Below, one piece after another: positions 25,355 through 38,560 of a DNA stretch of 64,000 nt; the stretch's first letter is position 1; each line of letters opens with the position of its first letter. The notes under the pieces were generated by a model that saw only the letters and a program-made list of their open reading frames with translations, had not been told where the DNA came from and did not search any database. The position numbers were made by a program, and so were the translations under genes. This stretch comes from Ecdyonurus torrentis (taxonomy: Eukaryota; Arthropoda; Insecta; Ephemeroptera; Heptageniidae). Where the stretch lies: contig OX439134.1 of assembly GCA_949318235.1 (NCBI GenBank), forward strand, positions 19,026,556 through 19,090,555. The letters run 5' to 3'.

Positions 25355-25800
<446 letters not shown>

Positions 25801-26433
25801 TTACATACAGTAAAATTGATAAAATAAACAATTATTCCAATCTCTCTTTCATATATGAATCATTTATATAATTTAGTCTAGTTCTCTCACTCTCTTTCTT
25901 TGGCTGTATATTGTAACAACACATTGAATTGAATGAAATTGAATAATGAAAAATAGTAAAATTAAATTAAAAAAGAAGATGGTTTTCTTTTTTATACCCG
26001 ATTTCACTAGGTAAAAGTTATTAATTATAATTATCGATCTCTTATAAAGTGCAACATTGTAAATTAAAATAAAAACCAAATGAAATTGATATCGATGTAT
26101 GTAAACCAATTAAAATATTATTTTAATATGAAATTTTATTTTTATTTTCTTATAAATTGTTCTCCTTTTTGCCATACTAATGTAAAATCTCTTTCTCTCT
26201 GATTTGCATTTTAACTACATCCATATTCCGACTCTATACAATAGAAATCAATATTTTATTGTATTGATTTTTCAATTATTTAAATTAGCTTTGTTCATTT
26301 TATTGAAAACAATTTGTGACTAAAATATCCAATATAAAATCAATTTCAAATATAGTAACATCAACGCAAAATAAAACCAGCGATGAAAATAGCACAAATA
26401 ACGCTGAATACGTTTTATATTTGAGTATATTTG
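25801..26433. other. AT-rich, no gene
   Basis: The minus-strand frame at 25873-26109 shows no family resemblance. Confidence 0.4.
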
Positions 26434-26638
26434 CACGCACAAATAATATAAAAACGTAATATGCTCAGCAAAATTAGTTCAAAGTAGTAAAATCTATCAT
26501 AATATCTACAGTAAGTGAAAAAGCATAAATATTATGTTGTACCGCAAAAATAATTATTTTAATTTAGCTGATATATTTAACTACATGAATGCAGCCATAA
26601 ATCACGTAATTTATTTTTTTTTCCATTTGTATCGTGGT
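26434..26638. mobile_element. family A element, diverged
   Basis: Runs from gcacgcacaaataatataaa with atgctcagcaaaattagttc to ataaatcacgtaatttattt. Confidence 0.5.
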
Positions 26639-26964
26639 AACTTAAAGGTGACCGACACCTTAAGATAAAAATACCTATTGGTATATACGTACTATACTAA
26701 GTTTGACCGGAAAATGTTGTTATAATGAGCACGTGTTCGGTAATGAACATACATGAAACAAAAGTATTTCCGCTTAAGTAAGAGGAGGGGAAGGGGGGGG
26801 GGGGGCAGGTGTTACGTTTTAGTGCGGCGGCGGCGATTTTAATAAAAAATAAATAAAAGTAAGAAAAGTAAATTATGAGATTACGTTTTATAAGTATACT
26901 GAGTTACGTACATACTTGTGTGGATTTTTGTGTGGTTGTGTATAATGAGGGAAAATAATTTGGT

Positions 26965-27031
<67 letters not shown>

Positions 27032-27353
27032 TCAAAGAGTTCTTAACAAAACACATCCTCATTTTAGAACTCACTCTCTCTTTCTGGCTTGTTGTTTTTT
27101 CAATTTAATCATTCACGTATATAAAAATGCAAATTTCAATAAAAAAACAAACTTCAAAATGCAAGCTAACAAAATTTTCCGTCTAAAAAGTTCTATAAAA
27201 GCTCCTTCACTTTAATTTTTTTTAAATAATTTTTCCTGTCGTTTTTTTTTAACCAAAAAGTGTAAAAATTTAATAAAAAAAAAGGGGGGGGGGATTGCAT
27301 ACGTACTAATGCAACCCTTTAAGTTGGGTTAAGGGGGTGTATTTTAACTTCTG
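26639..27353. other. non-coding, G-run and (GA)n
   Basis: A G run is at 26793-26805 followed by gcggcggcggcg at about 26824, a GA array at 26968-27029, and a G run at 27284-27293. No gene was seen. Confidence 0.5.
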
Positions 27354-27583
27354 TACGAATAAAAATACAGTAATAATTATGCTAGCTCGATGCAGCAACA
27401 TTTACGCATAACTTCCTAATTTATGCTATAGCGATTATACTACATAGCATGATAATTAAGATGTTAAGCATAATTAGTAATTACTTATGTTACTACAAAA
27501 TAGCAACATTTGTGCTCTACAATATAGCAATTATTCAATGTAGCATACACCACTTTTTTTTTTTTTTTTTTTTTTTTTTTACG
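27354..27583. mobile_element. family A GCATAA foldback element
   Basis: Starts cgaataaaaatacagtaata, with gctagctcgatgcagcaacattt and gttactacaaaatagcaacattt inside. A 31-nt poly-T sits at its right end. Confidence 0.6.
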
Positions 27584-27943
27584 TGCATTAAAATTTAATT
27601 TAATAAATACAAAAATTAAAAAACTTATTATATTACTTTACGAATTACTTTAAATTATTATTTCGTAATTTTCTTTTGTTAGAAAAGGCAATATATAAGT
27701 ACATTTTACAAAAATGAAAATATTATTATTGTTAAATTTCACTAATACTTTCAACATATGTGAAATTAAATAAATAAAAAATTATTCATTACATTATACA
27801 GTATTTTAATTAAAAACAAGATTCGTCTTGTGTAACTCTTTTTTTTTTATTTATTTATTCATTTAACTTTCAAAAAAGCTCTATTTAAGCCACTCAATTT
27901 TAATGTGTTTATTAAATTTGTTTCCTAAAACTACAATTTTTCA

Positions 27944-28014
<71 letters not shown>

Positions 28015-28457
28015 ACATTTTACAAAAACTTTTATATCAAAATGCATGTGAAATTTCAAAATATATCTGACATAAATATACGAGAGTAATGTAAATCGCA
28101 TGTTACATTTCATTTATATTAAAATTGTCCATTTTTTTCTTCTATATTATATATTCACTGTCTTATTAAAGTGATATTATTCTAGGTATTGAACATTATT
28201 GCATGCAATTTCTATAGATTGCATGTTACAAAAACTAGAGACATGTTTACATAGTGCAATATATTTTCTAATGAATACGATATATAAATTTGATTGCATT
28301 TTAAAAACCATAGTATGAAGATTTGAAAAAGAACTATATAATATGGAGCTGCCGAGCTGTAAATATATTGTACATAAATATATTCATATTTTTTATTTTT
28401 TTTTCTTGGATTATAATTCGAAAATTTTGACGAGACGCATGTAGTGTTACATATTAT
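27584..28457. other. AT-rich, (CT)n, no gene
   Basis: Contains a CT array at 27948-28012. Nothing else was recognised. Confidence 0.45.
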
Positions 28458-28760
28458 AGGGTCTATGCATTCATGTTAAAGTCGACGCCATGTTGGATAA
28501 CTCAATAACATGGGTGGCATAGGACAAAAAATCATTTTGCCAGTTTAAAACCACTATGCAATATTTTTGAGAGTATTGATGCTGTAAATATGTTGAATTT
28601 GTGTCTCAAGTACGTGAGAAAAGTAACAATAACAAAAAATTAACCGATTTCCCAAAGAAAATTGGCTTGAATGAAGTTTGTCCTATGCTGAGCAATGTTA
28701 TGCACTACTCCAGTATGGCCTCCAAGCGCAATAAATATGACGTCATCTGCATACACCCTT
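28458..28760 (+). mobile_element. family C MITE
   Basis: GGGTCTATGCATTCATG to ctgcatacaccctt. This is the best preserved plus-strand copy. The open frame from 28601 starts inside it and is not a gene. Confidence 0.8.
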
Positions 28761-29764
28761 GTGATATGTTACTGTGCTACCAATGTCGAATATTAAAAAA
28801 TAATAAAATTAATATGCAATTAATTTTATTGCATTATGGCTTTAAATATTATTTGCCATACATGTAAAGATCTTTTCACAAGAAGCAATTCTAATTGGTA
28901 TTTACATCCCTTTTAAACCATTAATATTCAATATGCAATCAAATTTAATGCATTATGAAATTATGGCTATAATAATTTGCAATATAAGAGCCTTTTTCAC
29001 ACAAAGTAATATTATTCAGATATCCGTTTTCTTAAAGTATCAAATTCTTAAGTGCATACAAATTTGATCCTATTTTAAAATATGATGGAGATTAAAATGT
29101 ATGAAATATGTCAAATATAGCACAGTGTGAATAGAACTTTATTATTTTCCTTTTTTTTTTCTTTCATAATATAAAGAGATAAGGGTAAAAATTGAAACAT
29201 AAAATGTGTAATAAAATAATAAAAATGTATTTCAAATACTAGATAAAAAAAAGGTTCAAATTAAAAGTATATTACAGTAATTGCTTTATAGTTTTATGTT
29301 TTATGTTTTGTATTTCTGTCATACCGGTATATATACATACACATGTTTTATTTTTAAACTTTATCATTGTTTTTACATCATAGTTTTGTCAACTTTAATA
29401 ATAATTACCTACACGTAAAATTTAGGGACGTAAAAAATCATTAAATAAAAAAAGATGCATGAAAAGTACGTTTGAACATGCGATCATAATTACTGGTTTC
29501 GTATAATTTACTTTTACAAGTTGAATTTCTAAAATTATTTTGCATATACGATGCATTATTAATATAAAAAAGATTAGTTTAAGTAAAAAACTAAATTTTA
29601 TTTTAAAATGACCCACCCAAATTGGCGCTTTAAAATATCGAGCGGGATAACAAAAAGTTGTGTTTATGATTTTTGCACGATCAAAAAATCAATGAAAATT
29701 TAATTAAGGTGTATTGAAAATTGATTAATAATTAAGATTAATGTTTAGCTTACCCTCTCTGTAG
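28761..29764. other. AT-rich, no gene
   Basis: Weak internal similarity between 28780-28870 and 28905-28995 (ttaattttattgcattatgg, gcaatcaaatttaatgcatt). No coding signal was seen. Confidence 0.4.
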
Positions 29765-29961
29765 GTTTATTACAGGCTCTCACATCAATCATACCAGACG
29801 GGGCACAAGGAAGGTCCAACATAGGTCTGGCTTGTTCTAAACTTCTCTGCAAACTGATGGAGAAAATGAAAAATGATGCTCTAGATAGTAGTGACAAAAT
29901 TACTCATATGTTACCGTGGCCAAACTTGGAACTAACTAGTGAAAGTTTTTTTAAATTTTAG
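29765..29961 (+). CDS. candidate terminal exon of an unidentified gene
   Basis: After a good acceptor (branch-like ttaatg, then cttaccctctctgtag) an open frame of 64 codons plus TAG follows. It starts LLQALTSIIPDGAQGRSNIG, continues LACSKLLCKLMEKMKNDAL and ends SESFFKF. The composition is protein-like, with a helical, K/L-rich middle, and GC is well above the surroundings. AATAAA occurs after the stop near 30290. I do not recognise the protein. The same DNA read on the minus strand is open for about 35 codons (SLEQARPMLDLPCAPSG...) and ends at an equally good donor, AGG|GTAAGC at about 29756, so the strand is not settled. No partner exon was found to the left or right. It may also be a gene fragment carried into non-coding DNA. 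Confidence 0.33.
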
Positions 29962-30047
29962 TAGCGGGAATTATTTCAAAATAATTTATCTATGCGAGGT
30001 TTGCGGAGGTTTGTTAAGTTTGTTTAATTGAATGATTGTTTATTTGT

Positions 30048-30276
30048 TCATTCATTCATTCATTCATTCATTCATTCATTCATTCATTCATTCATTCATT
30101 CATTCATTCATTCATTCATTCATTCATTCATTCATTCATTCATTCATTCATTCATTCATTCATTCATTCATTCATTCATTCATTCATTCATTCATTCATT
30201 CATTCATTCATTCATTCATTCATTCATTCATTCATTCATTCATTCATTCATTCATTCATTCATTCATTCATTCATT
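30048..30276 (+). repeat. (CATT)n microsatellite, about 57 units
   Basis: The second, longer array of the same tetranucleotide. All three plus-strand frames read FIHS repeats and are artefacts. Confidence 0.97.
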
Positions 30277-30596
30277 AGGACACAATAATAAATAACTTTA
30301 TTTTAAACTTTTTTATTACTATCCCTCTGTTACGCATTCTGTGTCCAGCTTATATATTATTGCTTTGTGCTTTATTGTGTCATATTTGTATTATTGTATA
30401 CTACATACATAATACTATTGATAAAAATTTCATGGTATCTGATCATTAATAATTATTATTGAAATGAGAAAAAATGAGGTTGACAAAAATTGTTGAAGCC
30501 AAATTTGAAATTGTTGAATTGATAGTCTAAAAATTTTACAAAAAAATATTGTATATAATTAAAAAGAAAAAATTCCATTTAAAAATAAACTGCAAA

Positions 30597-30630
<34 letters not shown>

Positions 30631-31512
30631 GAAGAAAAGTTAAACAAAAAGTTTACCTATATTTATTGGGTTAAGAAATTAATGAAACGAAATTAATATT
30701 ATGATAACTGTGAGTGGTCTTTTTTTTTTGTGTTTATTTGAAAATCATGATCTGAGAAAAATAGACATAAAATTATGTACATCTTGGTTCAAACAATTCA
30801 ATTATTTACAATTAAAAATTGTCCAAATTTTCATAATTACATATGAAGAAGAAGAAGAAGAATTTTTTTTATTTGTTTATTTAATTAAAAATACTGAGAA
30901 CAAAGAATTACTCAACAATACAGGAAATCAACAAAGTAGAAAAACTAACTATAGAGACAACTGTTATATAATAAAGGAACAAAAATATTTACAGAAATAT
31001 TATTTCATCGTTGTAAATTTAATATTTCTGCATGTATTTTTTTAACTTATGAAAAATGGATTGATTTTTTCACTTAAAAACAAACGTCATAAATAAATAA
31101 TTATGATAATTTATTTAAGTCTTCGTAAACTTTCGTATATTTTTTAATTGTTGCAATCAAATTGATGACTTTGCTTTTCTTTTAACAAAATCATAATTAT
31201 CACTTTTTACAAAACAATAAAAATTATGAATAAATTCGAAAGTTTGTAGAGACTAATGATTGAAATTTGATTAAAATAGTAAAATATTGAACTTATTAAT
31301 TTTTTTTAATTAACTGTCGTTTTTATTCAATTTAGGACTTATAGTTACGAATATTTATTTATATTTTTAATCTTTAATTTCAATTAAATAATATTCAATT
31401 TTTTAAATATAAATTTCATATATATATTTTTGCACATTTTTAAACTAAATGATTTGTTACACTATTCATAGCAATTTTTAAATTATTGAATTTAAAATAC
31501 TTCCGTTGCTTC

Positions 31513-31543
<31 letters not shown>

Positions 31544-31608
31544 AACCAATAAGTTTTTGGCAATTTTAGCTTTTTAAGAAATTTCTACTATTATTTTGGT
31601 ATACTTCT
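30277..31608. other. very AT-rich, no gene
   Basis: A poly-T run is at about 30601-30628 and a poly-A at 31513-31540. The frame at 30701-31045 is low-complexity with no family resemblance. Confidence 0.5.
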
Positions 31609-31770
31609 ACAGTCCACGCCACCTAAGGATGCGACCAATGAGAGAGCGCCTAAAAACTCTCCATTTAGATAACATTACCCCACCTCCTAGTGACCTTGAG
31701 CGTTTGAACGTCTATTGGCTCGTGGCTCGATTTCGATTAATCGCAAACATCCTTAGGTGGCACGGACTGT
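31609..31770. mobile_element. 162-bp foldback with 23-bp inverted ends
   Basis: The left end ACAGTCCACGCCACCTAAGG and the right end ccttaggtggcacggactgt are inverse with one or two mismatches. The body is GC-richer. It is a single copy in the window. Confidence 0.75.
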
Positions 31771-34700
31771 AATACCGTAAATAAAAGTGTGTTCACAATT
31801 TTTTCATGACAACACAAAATTTGCCCAATATAAGTAGAAGGGGCAAATTTTTATGTTATAAAAAAAAATGTGACAATCCTTTATTTTATTTCAATTTAAA
31901 AATAGTTCAAAGCATTATGTGCAGATAATATTTTGCGATAAGAAAGTGAAACTTTATCGTAAAAGTATTTTTTAATTTGTTTTAGTTATATGTACTTATA
32001 CATACTGAAATTAAGTAATTATTCGTATATTAAAAGTCCTGATTAAAAACGAACATTACAATAAAATATCATATATATTTAAAAAAAAAATCAATCCAAT
32101 TCCATTGTAGGAAATAAAAAGGTGGGACACATATAGTTATTACATTTCAGGTTACAAAATATAATATATACATTAAAAAAAAAATTAAAATAAAAAATAA
32201 AGATACAAAACAATTGCATTATAATAACAAATTCTAATTCTATTTTATATTTAAATTTTAACTACTTTCATTTAAGTTTAAATTTATTTTATGAAAAAGG
32301 CTCATTATTATTATTTTTTTAAATTTTTAATAGAGTTTTTTTTTCTGTAGCTATTATTATATATTTTTTTAAACTTTTATTAATATTATTATTAATTTAT
32401 TATTTACTATCATTATAATGTGTATAAATGATATTATTATTTATATTTTATTTATATTTAAAAAATAAACATATACAAGGCATTCGATAATGGACATTAT
32501 TATTTTTATTATTTTATTTTGTAGAAAATAATTTATTTCAAAAAAGATATTTTTCTAAAAAACGGATGAAATTTTTACTGACAGATATTAACAAAATAAT
32601 TTTATTATTAACAATTTTTAAAACAGTTTAAAATCAATTTTAAACCTTTTTTTTTCTGCATAATAATTTTTTTTTTTAATATTTTTTGCAACATTTTAAT
32701 ATGATGCTTTTATTTTTTAGTTGCTTTATTATTAATTATATAGTTTTTTATAATAATAAAAATTGATTGTTTTTGATGCATATATTATTATTATTATTAG
32801 TAAAAAAGCTTCTTTTCTTCTTGCCTAAGCGCTCTTCAATTTATTTAATTTCAATATTATTTGCATTCAATTTTAATATTTTATTTTCACTTATAAAGTA
32901 CACTCATTGTGTACTTTTTTTTTTCTGTGTGATTTTCAAACTATGATGGCCATTGATATTATAGAGTATTTTCGCTGTAACTTTAAAATTAAAAGCCGTT
33001 AATTTAAAATATGTTACTTAAATTTTGCTTCTATTTATAAATTAAATTCCAATATTTTATTTTTTCAAAACAACTTATAGATTATTCTGGTATATATCTA
33101 TTTTTGTCATTTATAAAAAAGCTAATTTTTATAATTCTAATTTGAAATTTTTTATACAAAATTCAAGACGGAATACTGACAAAAATTTTAATAACCAGGA
33201 TTTAATAAATATTTTATTATTTATTTATTTTTTTTTTTTAGCAAAATTTAAAAACTTTATAATACATTATCTTATGGCCTACTTTTCAATTTTTTTTCTC
33301 TCAAAGCCGTGATAGTTTATCTAATAGTGTTTATTTATTTATTTTCTTATATTATATGTATTTTTTTTTCCTAAATCTCAAATATTATTGTAAAAAACAG
33401 CATTTTTATTTTACTTAATTTTAATAAATCTTATTAATAATATCTACTATTTTACATATTTAATTATTGCATGAAAAGTTTTGAATTTGTATTAATTTAT
33501 TTGTATATTTGCGCTTAAGCCCACCGGTGATTTCTTTTTTTTTTTATTGATTTTGATGTTATTATTTTTCAAAAAAAAAAAAAAAAAAAAAAAAAATCTC
33601 ATCTACTATTTAAAAAAATTTATGGTCCATTGAACTTTAGAATAAAGGTTATTGTTTAATTTATTTTGCAAGTAAAAAAAGCATGCATTTTTTTAAATGA
33701 AATTTTGGATTAATTTTAACATATTTAACAAATATATTTTTAAGAAGTTTTTGAAATAAATTCGTATTTTTCTTTATTGTTTTATATATAATATATATAT
33801 AATTTTTTTATATTTCTTTACCCTGTCATTTTTAAAGTTTTTAAAGATAAAAAATTTTACACAATTTTCATAAATAATCATTTCAATGTTTTTAATTGTT
33901 ATCCCTTACAATGATGACAATGGTATCTTATAGGAAAGGAAACAGTGAAAATTATCTCGTAAATTGTGTATTTTCAGATAGTTTTTTTTTTCATGTAGAT
34001 AAATTATGTTATTTGTTATATTATTTAAAATTAATCCAAAATCAATTTACATATTTTATTTTTAATAATCTTATATGGAACGGGATTTCTTAAATATATA
34101 TTATATATTTTTTTATATTATATTTTAATCTTAATATTATTAATATAGTAACTATTTACAATATATTATTATTATTATTGATATAATTATTGCAATTTTT
34201 TTTTTAAATATATATTTTTTTTATATTTATTATTATTATATCTTATATAATAATATGAAATACCTACACTTAAGAGGCAAGGTGCAAGCAAAAATTAAAA
34301 ATTGAAATATATAAAAGTGACTTTTTTTTTTTTTTTTTTTTTTTTTTTACAGGTGCAAAATTATATTTACCCGCAAATACGATTTTTTTTTTATATAATA
34401 TATTTTTTTTATCCCATCTCTCTATTTTTTATTTACTTTACATATATCGTGCTAGAGTGCAAAGGCCACCATTCATCCATTCATTATTTTTTTCAAAATT
34501 ATTTTTACACGACTCAAAATTAAAAGTGTCTTAATAAATATTAGTTTTAATTTTAATGATTTTTTTTTCTTGCGTGTAATAAAGCTTTAATTGAGATACT
34601 GAGAATGAAAAGTGATTTCAAATTTATTTTCTAAAATGAAAAAGTGATGAATAAGAACAATTTTGTTTTCGTGTAAAAATAATTTTGATTTCACAATTTG

Positions 34701-36097
34701 TTATACCATTTTATTACCAAGCGTATCACAGAAGTCAACTATTAAAAATTAATGTCAGCATTTTAATTGTGTACGAATATCTTATTTCTTTTTCTATAAG
34801 TAACATAAGATTTTTATTTCTATGTATAATAAACCAAATTTAAACTATACAGATTACTGTTTTTCTAAAAATTATATTATATATAGGAAGCTATCTGCAA
34901 AATTCTGTCATAAAAACTAGAATTTTTTAATTTTAAGGGGTAAAAAATCCAAACCTCGGATTGAATTGGGAAAAAACTTATTTGCTATTTTTTTTTTTTT
35001 TTTTTGCTTTTAATTTGAACATTTTTGGACAAAAGAAATGACAAAATATTAATGTTTAAATTGCATAGCATATATTATTACTTTTTTAGAACTACAGAAA
35101 TAATATAAATATAAATATTTTTACAACATTTTCGTTTTGCAGCCTAGCATAATCATTATTCAACATTGAATAAATTATACAGTTATAGAGATGTTGCCAT
35201 AGTAGGACATCATTAAAAATGGATAACTGAATAACAGATAAATATCATTATCTTTTAAAAAACCTAATTAGCACAATTAAAATGTGATTAATTTTCAATT
35301 TCCATTCCATTTATATAATGACTTCTTTTCCATATTCTTATAATTATTATTAATTTTATAGAAAAAATAATCAAATAATTAAGGCTTCTTTTTCTCCTGC
35401 CATGATTTATTTTGGTCACGTTTTTTTTTTTTTTTTTTTTTTTTTTTTATTAATTATTATTATTTTATGTATTTAACTGCTATAAAACTGTATGCTAAGT
35501 ATAATAATAATTGGTAACCAAACACGCCTTAAGATTCACAAGTGCAAAAATTGGCTTTAAACAGTTTTAATAAGGTACGAAGGTGCGAAAAAATTTAAAG
35601 TGCAAAAAAGTTTTTTTTCCTTTCATTTTTCTACAATTATATTATATAATATGTTTGTTTGTTTTTTTAATTTTTTTTTAACATTTTTTTACTTTTTATA
35701 TGAAAAACAAATTTCATATAATAATGACTGATTATTTACATTTTCATTATCGTATATATATATTTTTTTGTTTATATTTTTACATAAAATATTTTTTTTC
35801 TTACCAATCCTGTTGGATAACATATAGGTAGAAATAGAATTTTAAATAAATAATTTTTAAAATATTTATTAAATTTGATTTAAGGGACTAGAAATCAATG
35901 AGTAAATTATTGATTCAATCAATATAATATATATTTTTTTAAAGGTTTTGCATTGTATGCTTTTATTTTCTGGGAGTAAAATTTGGAAAAATAAATAAAT
36001 AAAAACCTTAAAAACGAAAATAAAAATTAGCAACTTATAATGTTTTGACTTTTTGTTTGGAAGTATTAAGAAATAAAATATGTGTGTAAATTTAGGG

Positions 36098-36128
<31 letters not shown>

Positions 36129-37766
36129 ATGAATTTAACAATGGAAACGCAACAGGTTAAATTCACTACTATAATAACAATAAATTCAACGATAAATGTT
36201 TTATTTTTGTATAATCGACACCAGGGGGAAACAAAAACTAGAGTAGTGATAATGCAATCTTAAAGTTAATTAATGACCAAATCAGTCCACTATTACAAAA
36301 GCATAATAATGATAAGCATAGGTGAAGTAGACATCCAGGTAATTACACCAAACGTTCACTAGAAATCAATCTTACATATATTTACCTGTGTTAATTAACA
36401 AAGATATTAACGCATGTTCTCTCAGAGTCCAATTTCACTCATGATAACTGGTTTTGACAATTTTTAACTACTGTACAGCCACTGGGGTAGAAAACTGTAA
36501 TTTATTATCTTACGTTAGTACAATGTATTAATAAAGAAACATTAATTCGATATAAATACATAGCAGTCACATAAAGCAATAGTATTAAATTTTACATCAC
36601 ATTGACTGCACATTTCAAAATTTATCTTAATTTAAGGGACAGGATTTGAGGCTAAAAAAAGATAAATTTTCACTACTTTTCATTTACCTACTATTGGCAC
36701 ACCCATTATGTCTATGGGCACACCTATGCAGGTTAAGCGTATAATGATGTTTTAAAATAGGGGTGCGCGGAGAATCCACATATGCCAAAATAGCAAAAGG
36801 TAGTACCAAAATATTGCGTAGCCCTCGATATATACTTGAAAATAATTTTTAAAAACGTGGAAGTTACAACCAATGCAAAACCTTTATAAATAATTAAAAA
36901 ATAAAATGATAGTAGGTCCTGCCTAATTATAAATATATATTTATACATACATAGGACTAGATAATCATCAATAAATAATTAACATAAATATAACATTAGA
37001 TATTTTTGATTTACAAAAAAGATTGGTTTAACAATATTTGTTGTCATATACAATAATAAAAAAACTTAAAAATAACCATGGTATATAATATCAATATTGA
37101 GTATATTGTAAGAGAGAGTTATTTCAACATTCAGTCTGATAATCGAGAAATATTTTATTTCACATGACAAAATTACTTTATTATTTCTAGCATGAAAAAA
37201 GTCAATCTAGCATTTTTACACCTTTTTTATGAGAAATTTTTAAAACTTTTGTAATTGCTTTTTACACAACTAAAAATTATTCAGATTGGTTCTAAAGAAA
37301 TTTGGATGTATATTAATTTGTGTAAAAAATAAGTTAGGAAATCTATTCTTTCTATTTTATATTTTGTTGAAAATCTCTAATAAGTGTTTATTATATTTAA
37401 GATTTATTTGAATATTAAATAAATAGTATTAGAAATAAGATTAAGATAATTCTTAAATAATTCTTGATATAGGAATTAAGATCATATATTTTACCATTTA
37501 CATTAAACGCGTGTTTTCCTTATTATAAGAAAAACATTGAAAATTTAGCGTTAATTTTTGTAATAGTAATTTATTCCTGTATCAAAAATTTATTTTTAAG
37601 CAAAATGCTAGTATTTAATTGACAACTTGCATTAGAAATTTTTTCACTATTGAAATCTTAAACTTTTCTCATACGAAAAGTATTAAATTATCAGTATGAT
37701 CACATATTTTAAATTTCACTGATAAAAATAATAATGCAAAATTGTCAGAAAAAATATTTTTAGTCT

Positions 37767-37805
<39 letters not shown>

Positions 37806-38397
37806 CAAAGTACATTTTCATCTTTTTTTTGTCTTCAAAGATTCCCAGATTATCAGACCTTATAAATAATACAATTAATTAGCAAAAATGACTTTTATTT
37901 AATTTTTTTTCTTTGTCTTTAATGTTTTTATCACAGTCCAAATACAAAACGACTAAATTTTAATCGCGTGCAATATTATTATAATTATTAATTATTATTA
38001 TTAATTATTATATAAATATTATGCATTAACAAGTAGAAATTACAACATTATTATAGTATTATTATTTTTTAATTATAAACACCAAAATTTAAGCCATATA
38101 TTTACTTTTTAAAAAGTTATTTTTGGAAAATAACTTTTTTTGGTTTAATTTAATAACGCTAATATATTTTTTTTGTTTGTTTTGTTTTTTTGCTGTAGTT
38201 ATAAGAATTTTGTGATATAATTAAAATTACAGTTTGCAACTTAAAAAATTAGTTGCTCAAATTTTTTTTTCACCCACGCAAAACAAGCTATTTAAGTTTA
38301 TCACTCTCTTAATATTTTCTGTTATTTTTTTTTAAGAGTTCTTTTTATTTTTTATTTTTTTTTATAATAAAGACATTGTAATAAAAAAATTTCATTT
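31771..38397. other. extremely AT-rich, transposon-poor 3' flank of pHCl-1
   Basis: About 6.6 kb of sequence dominated by T-rich blocks on the plus strand (A-rich on the pHCl-1 strand), with many ATTTA-like words and poly-A/T runs at about 33571-33595, 34323-34348, 35420-35448, 36099-36124 and 37770-37802. It lacks the MITE families that fill the rest, apart from a short hairpin at 36320-36389. Open frames at 33896-34093, 34302-34523, 35869-36141 and 36733-36948 are low-complexity. It could be a long 3' UTR or simply intergenic DNA. Confidence 0.5.
36320..36389. repeat. family J short hairpin
   Basis: aggtgaagtagacatccagg to catatatttacctg, with caaacgttcactagaaat in the middle. It matches 60797-60872. 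Confidence 0.5.
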
Positions 38398-38403
38398 TTT
38401 ATT
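38398..38403 (-). terminator. possible poly(A) signal nearest the pHCl-1 stop
   Basis: AATAAA on the minus strand, about 26 nt beyond the stop codon. The hexamer is common by chance in DNA this AT-rich, so the real 3' end could lie anywhere in the following kilobases. Confidence 0.2.
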
Positions 38404-38428
38404 GTTGTTGTTTTTAATTGTTGTAGCA

Positions 38429-38560
38429 CTACGAGAAAGCTTTGTAATGAATGAAGAAAAAGATCAGGAAAATTGAGAAGGTGACTGGGAAAATAATTCT
38501 TGAAATAACATCAATTGTCTTCGCTACACGAATGGGATGAGAAGGCTCCTTCTTACGAAC
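38429..38560 (-). CDS. pHCl-1: pHCl-1 exon f: M4 and C-terminus with stop
   Basis: The terminal coding exon has 43 codons plus TAG. The acceptor is attttcttgtttcag. It opens VRKKEPSHPIRVAKTIDVIS, a basic stretch typical of the segment before M4, followed by M4 (about residues 21-39) and a short extracellular tail HYKAFS. The VAKTIDVISRIIFPVTF pattern is the usual start of M4 in Cys-loop subunits, and it matches my memory of pHCl closely. A tail of only a few residues after M4 is normal for the family. A minus-strand AATAAA begins about 26 nt past the stop, among many others in this AT-rich flank. Confidence 0.9.
   Translation of the reverse strand, partial: VRKKEPSHPIRVAKTIDVISRIIFPVTFSIFLIFFFIHYKAFS

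Noticed and set aside
28601..28867. 88-codon open frame
   Set aside because: Most of it is family C sequence, and the frame is not kept in other copies.
30701..31045. 114-codon open frame, one of the longest in the window
   Set aside because: Low-complexity AT-rich composition with runs of E, K, N and I; no splice context and no family resemblance.
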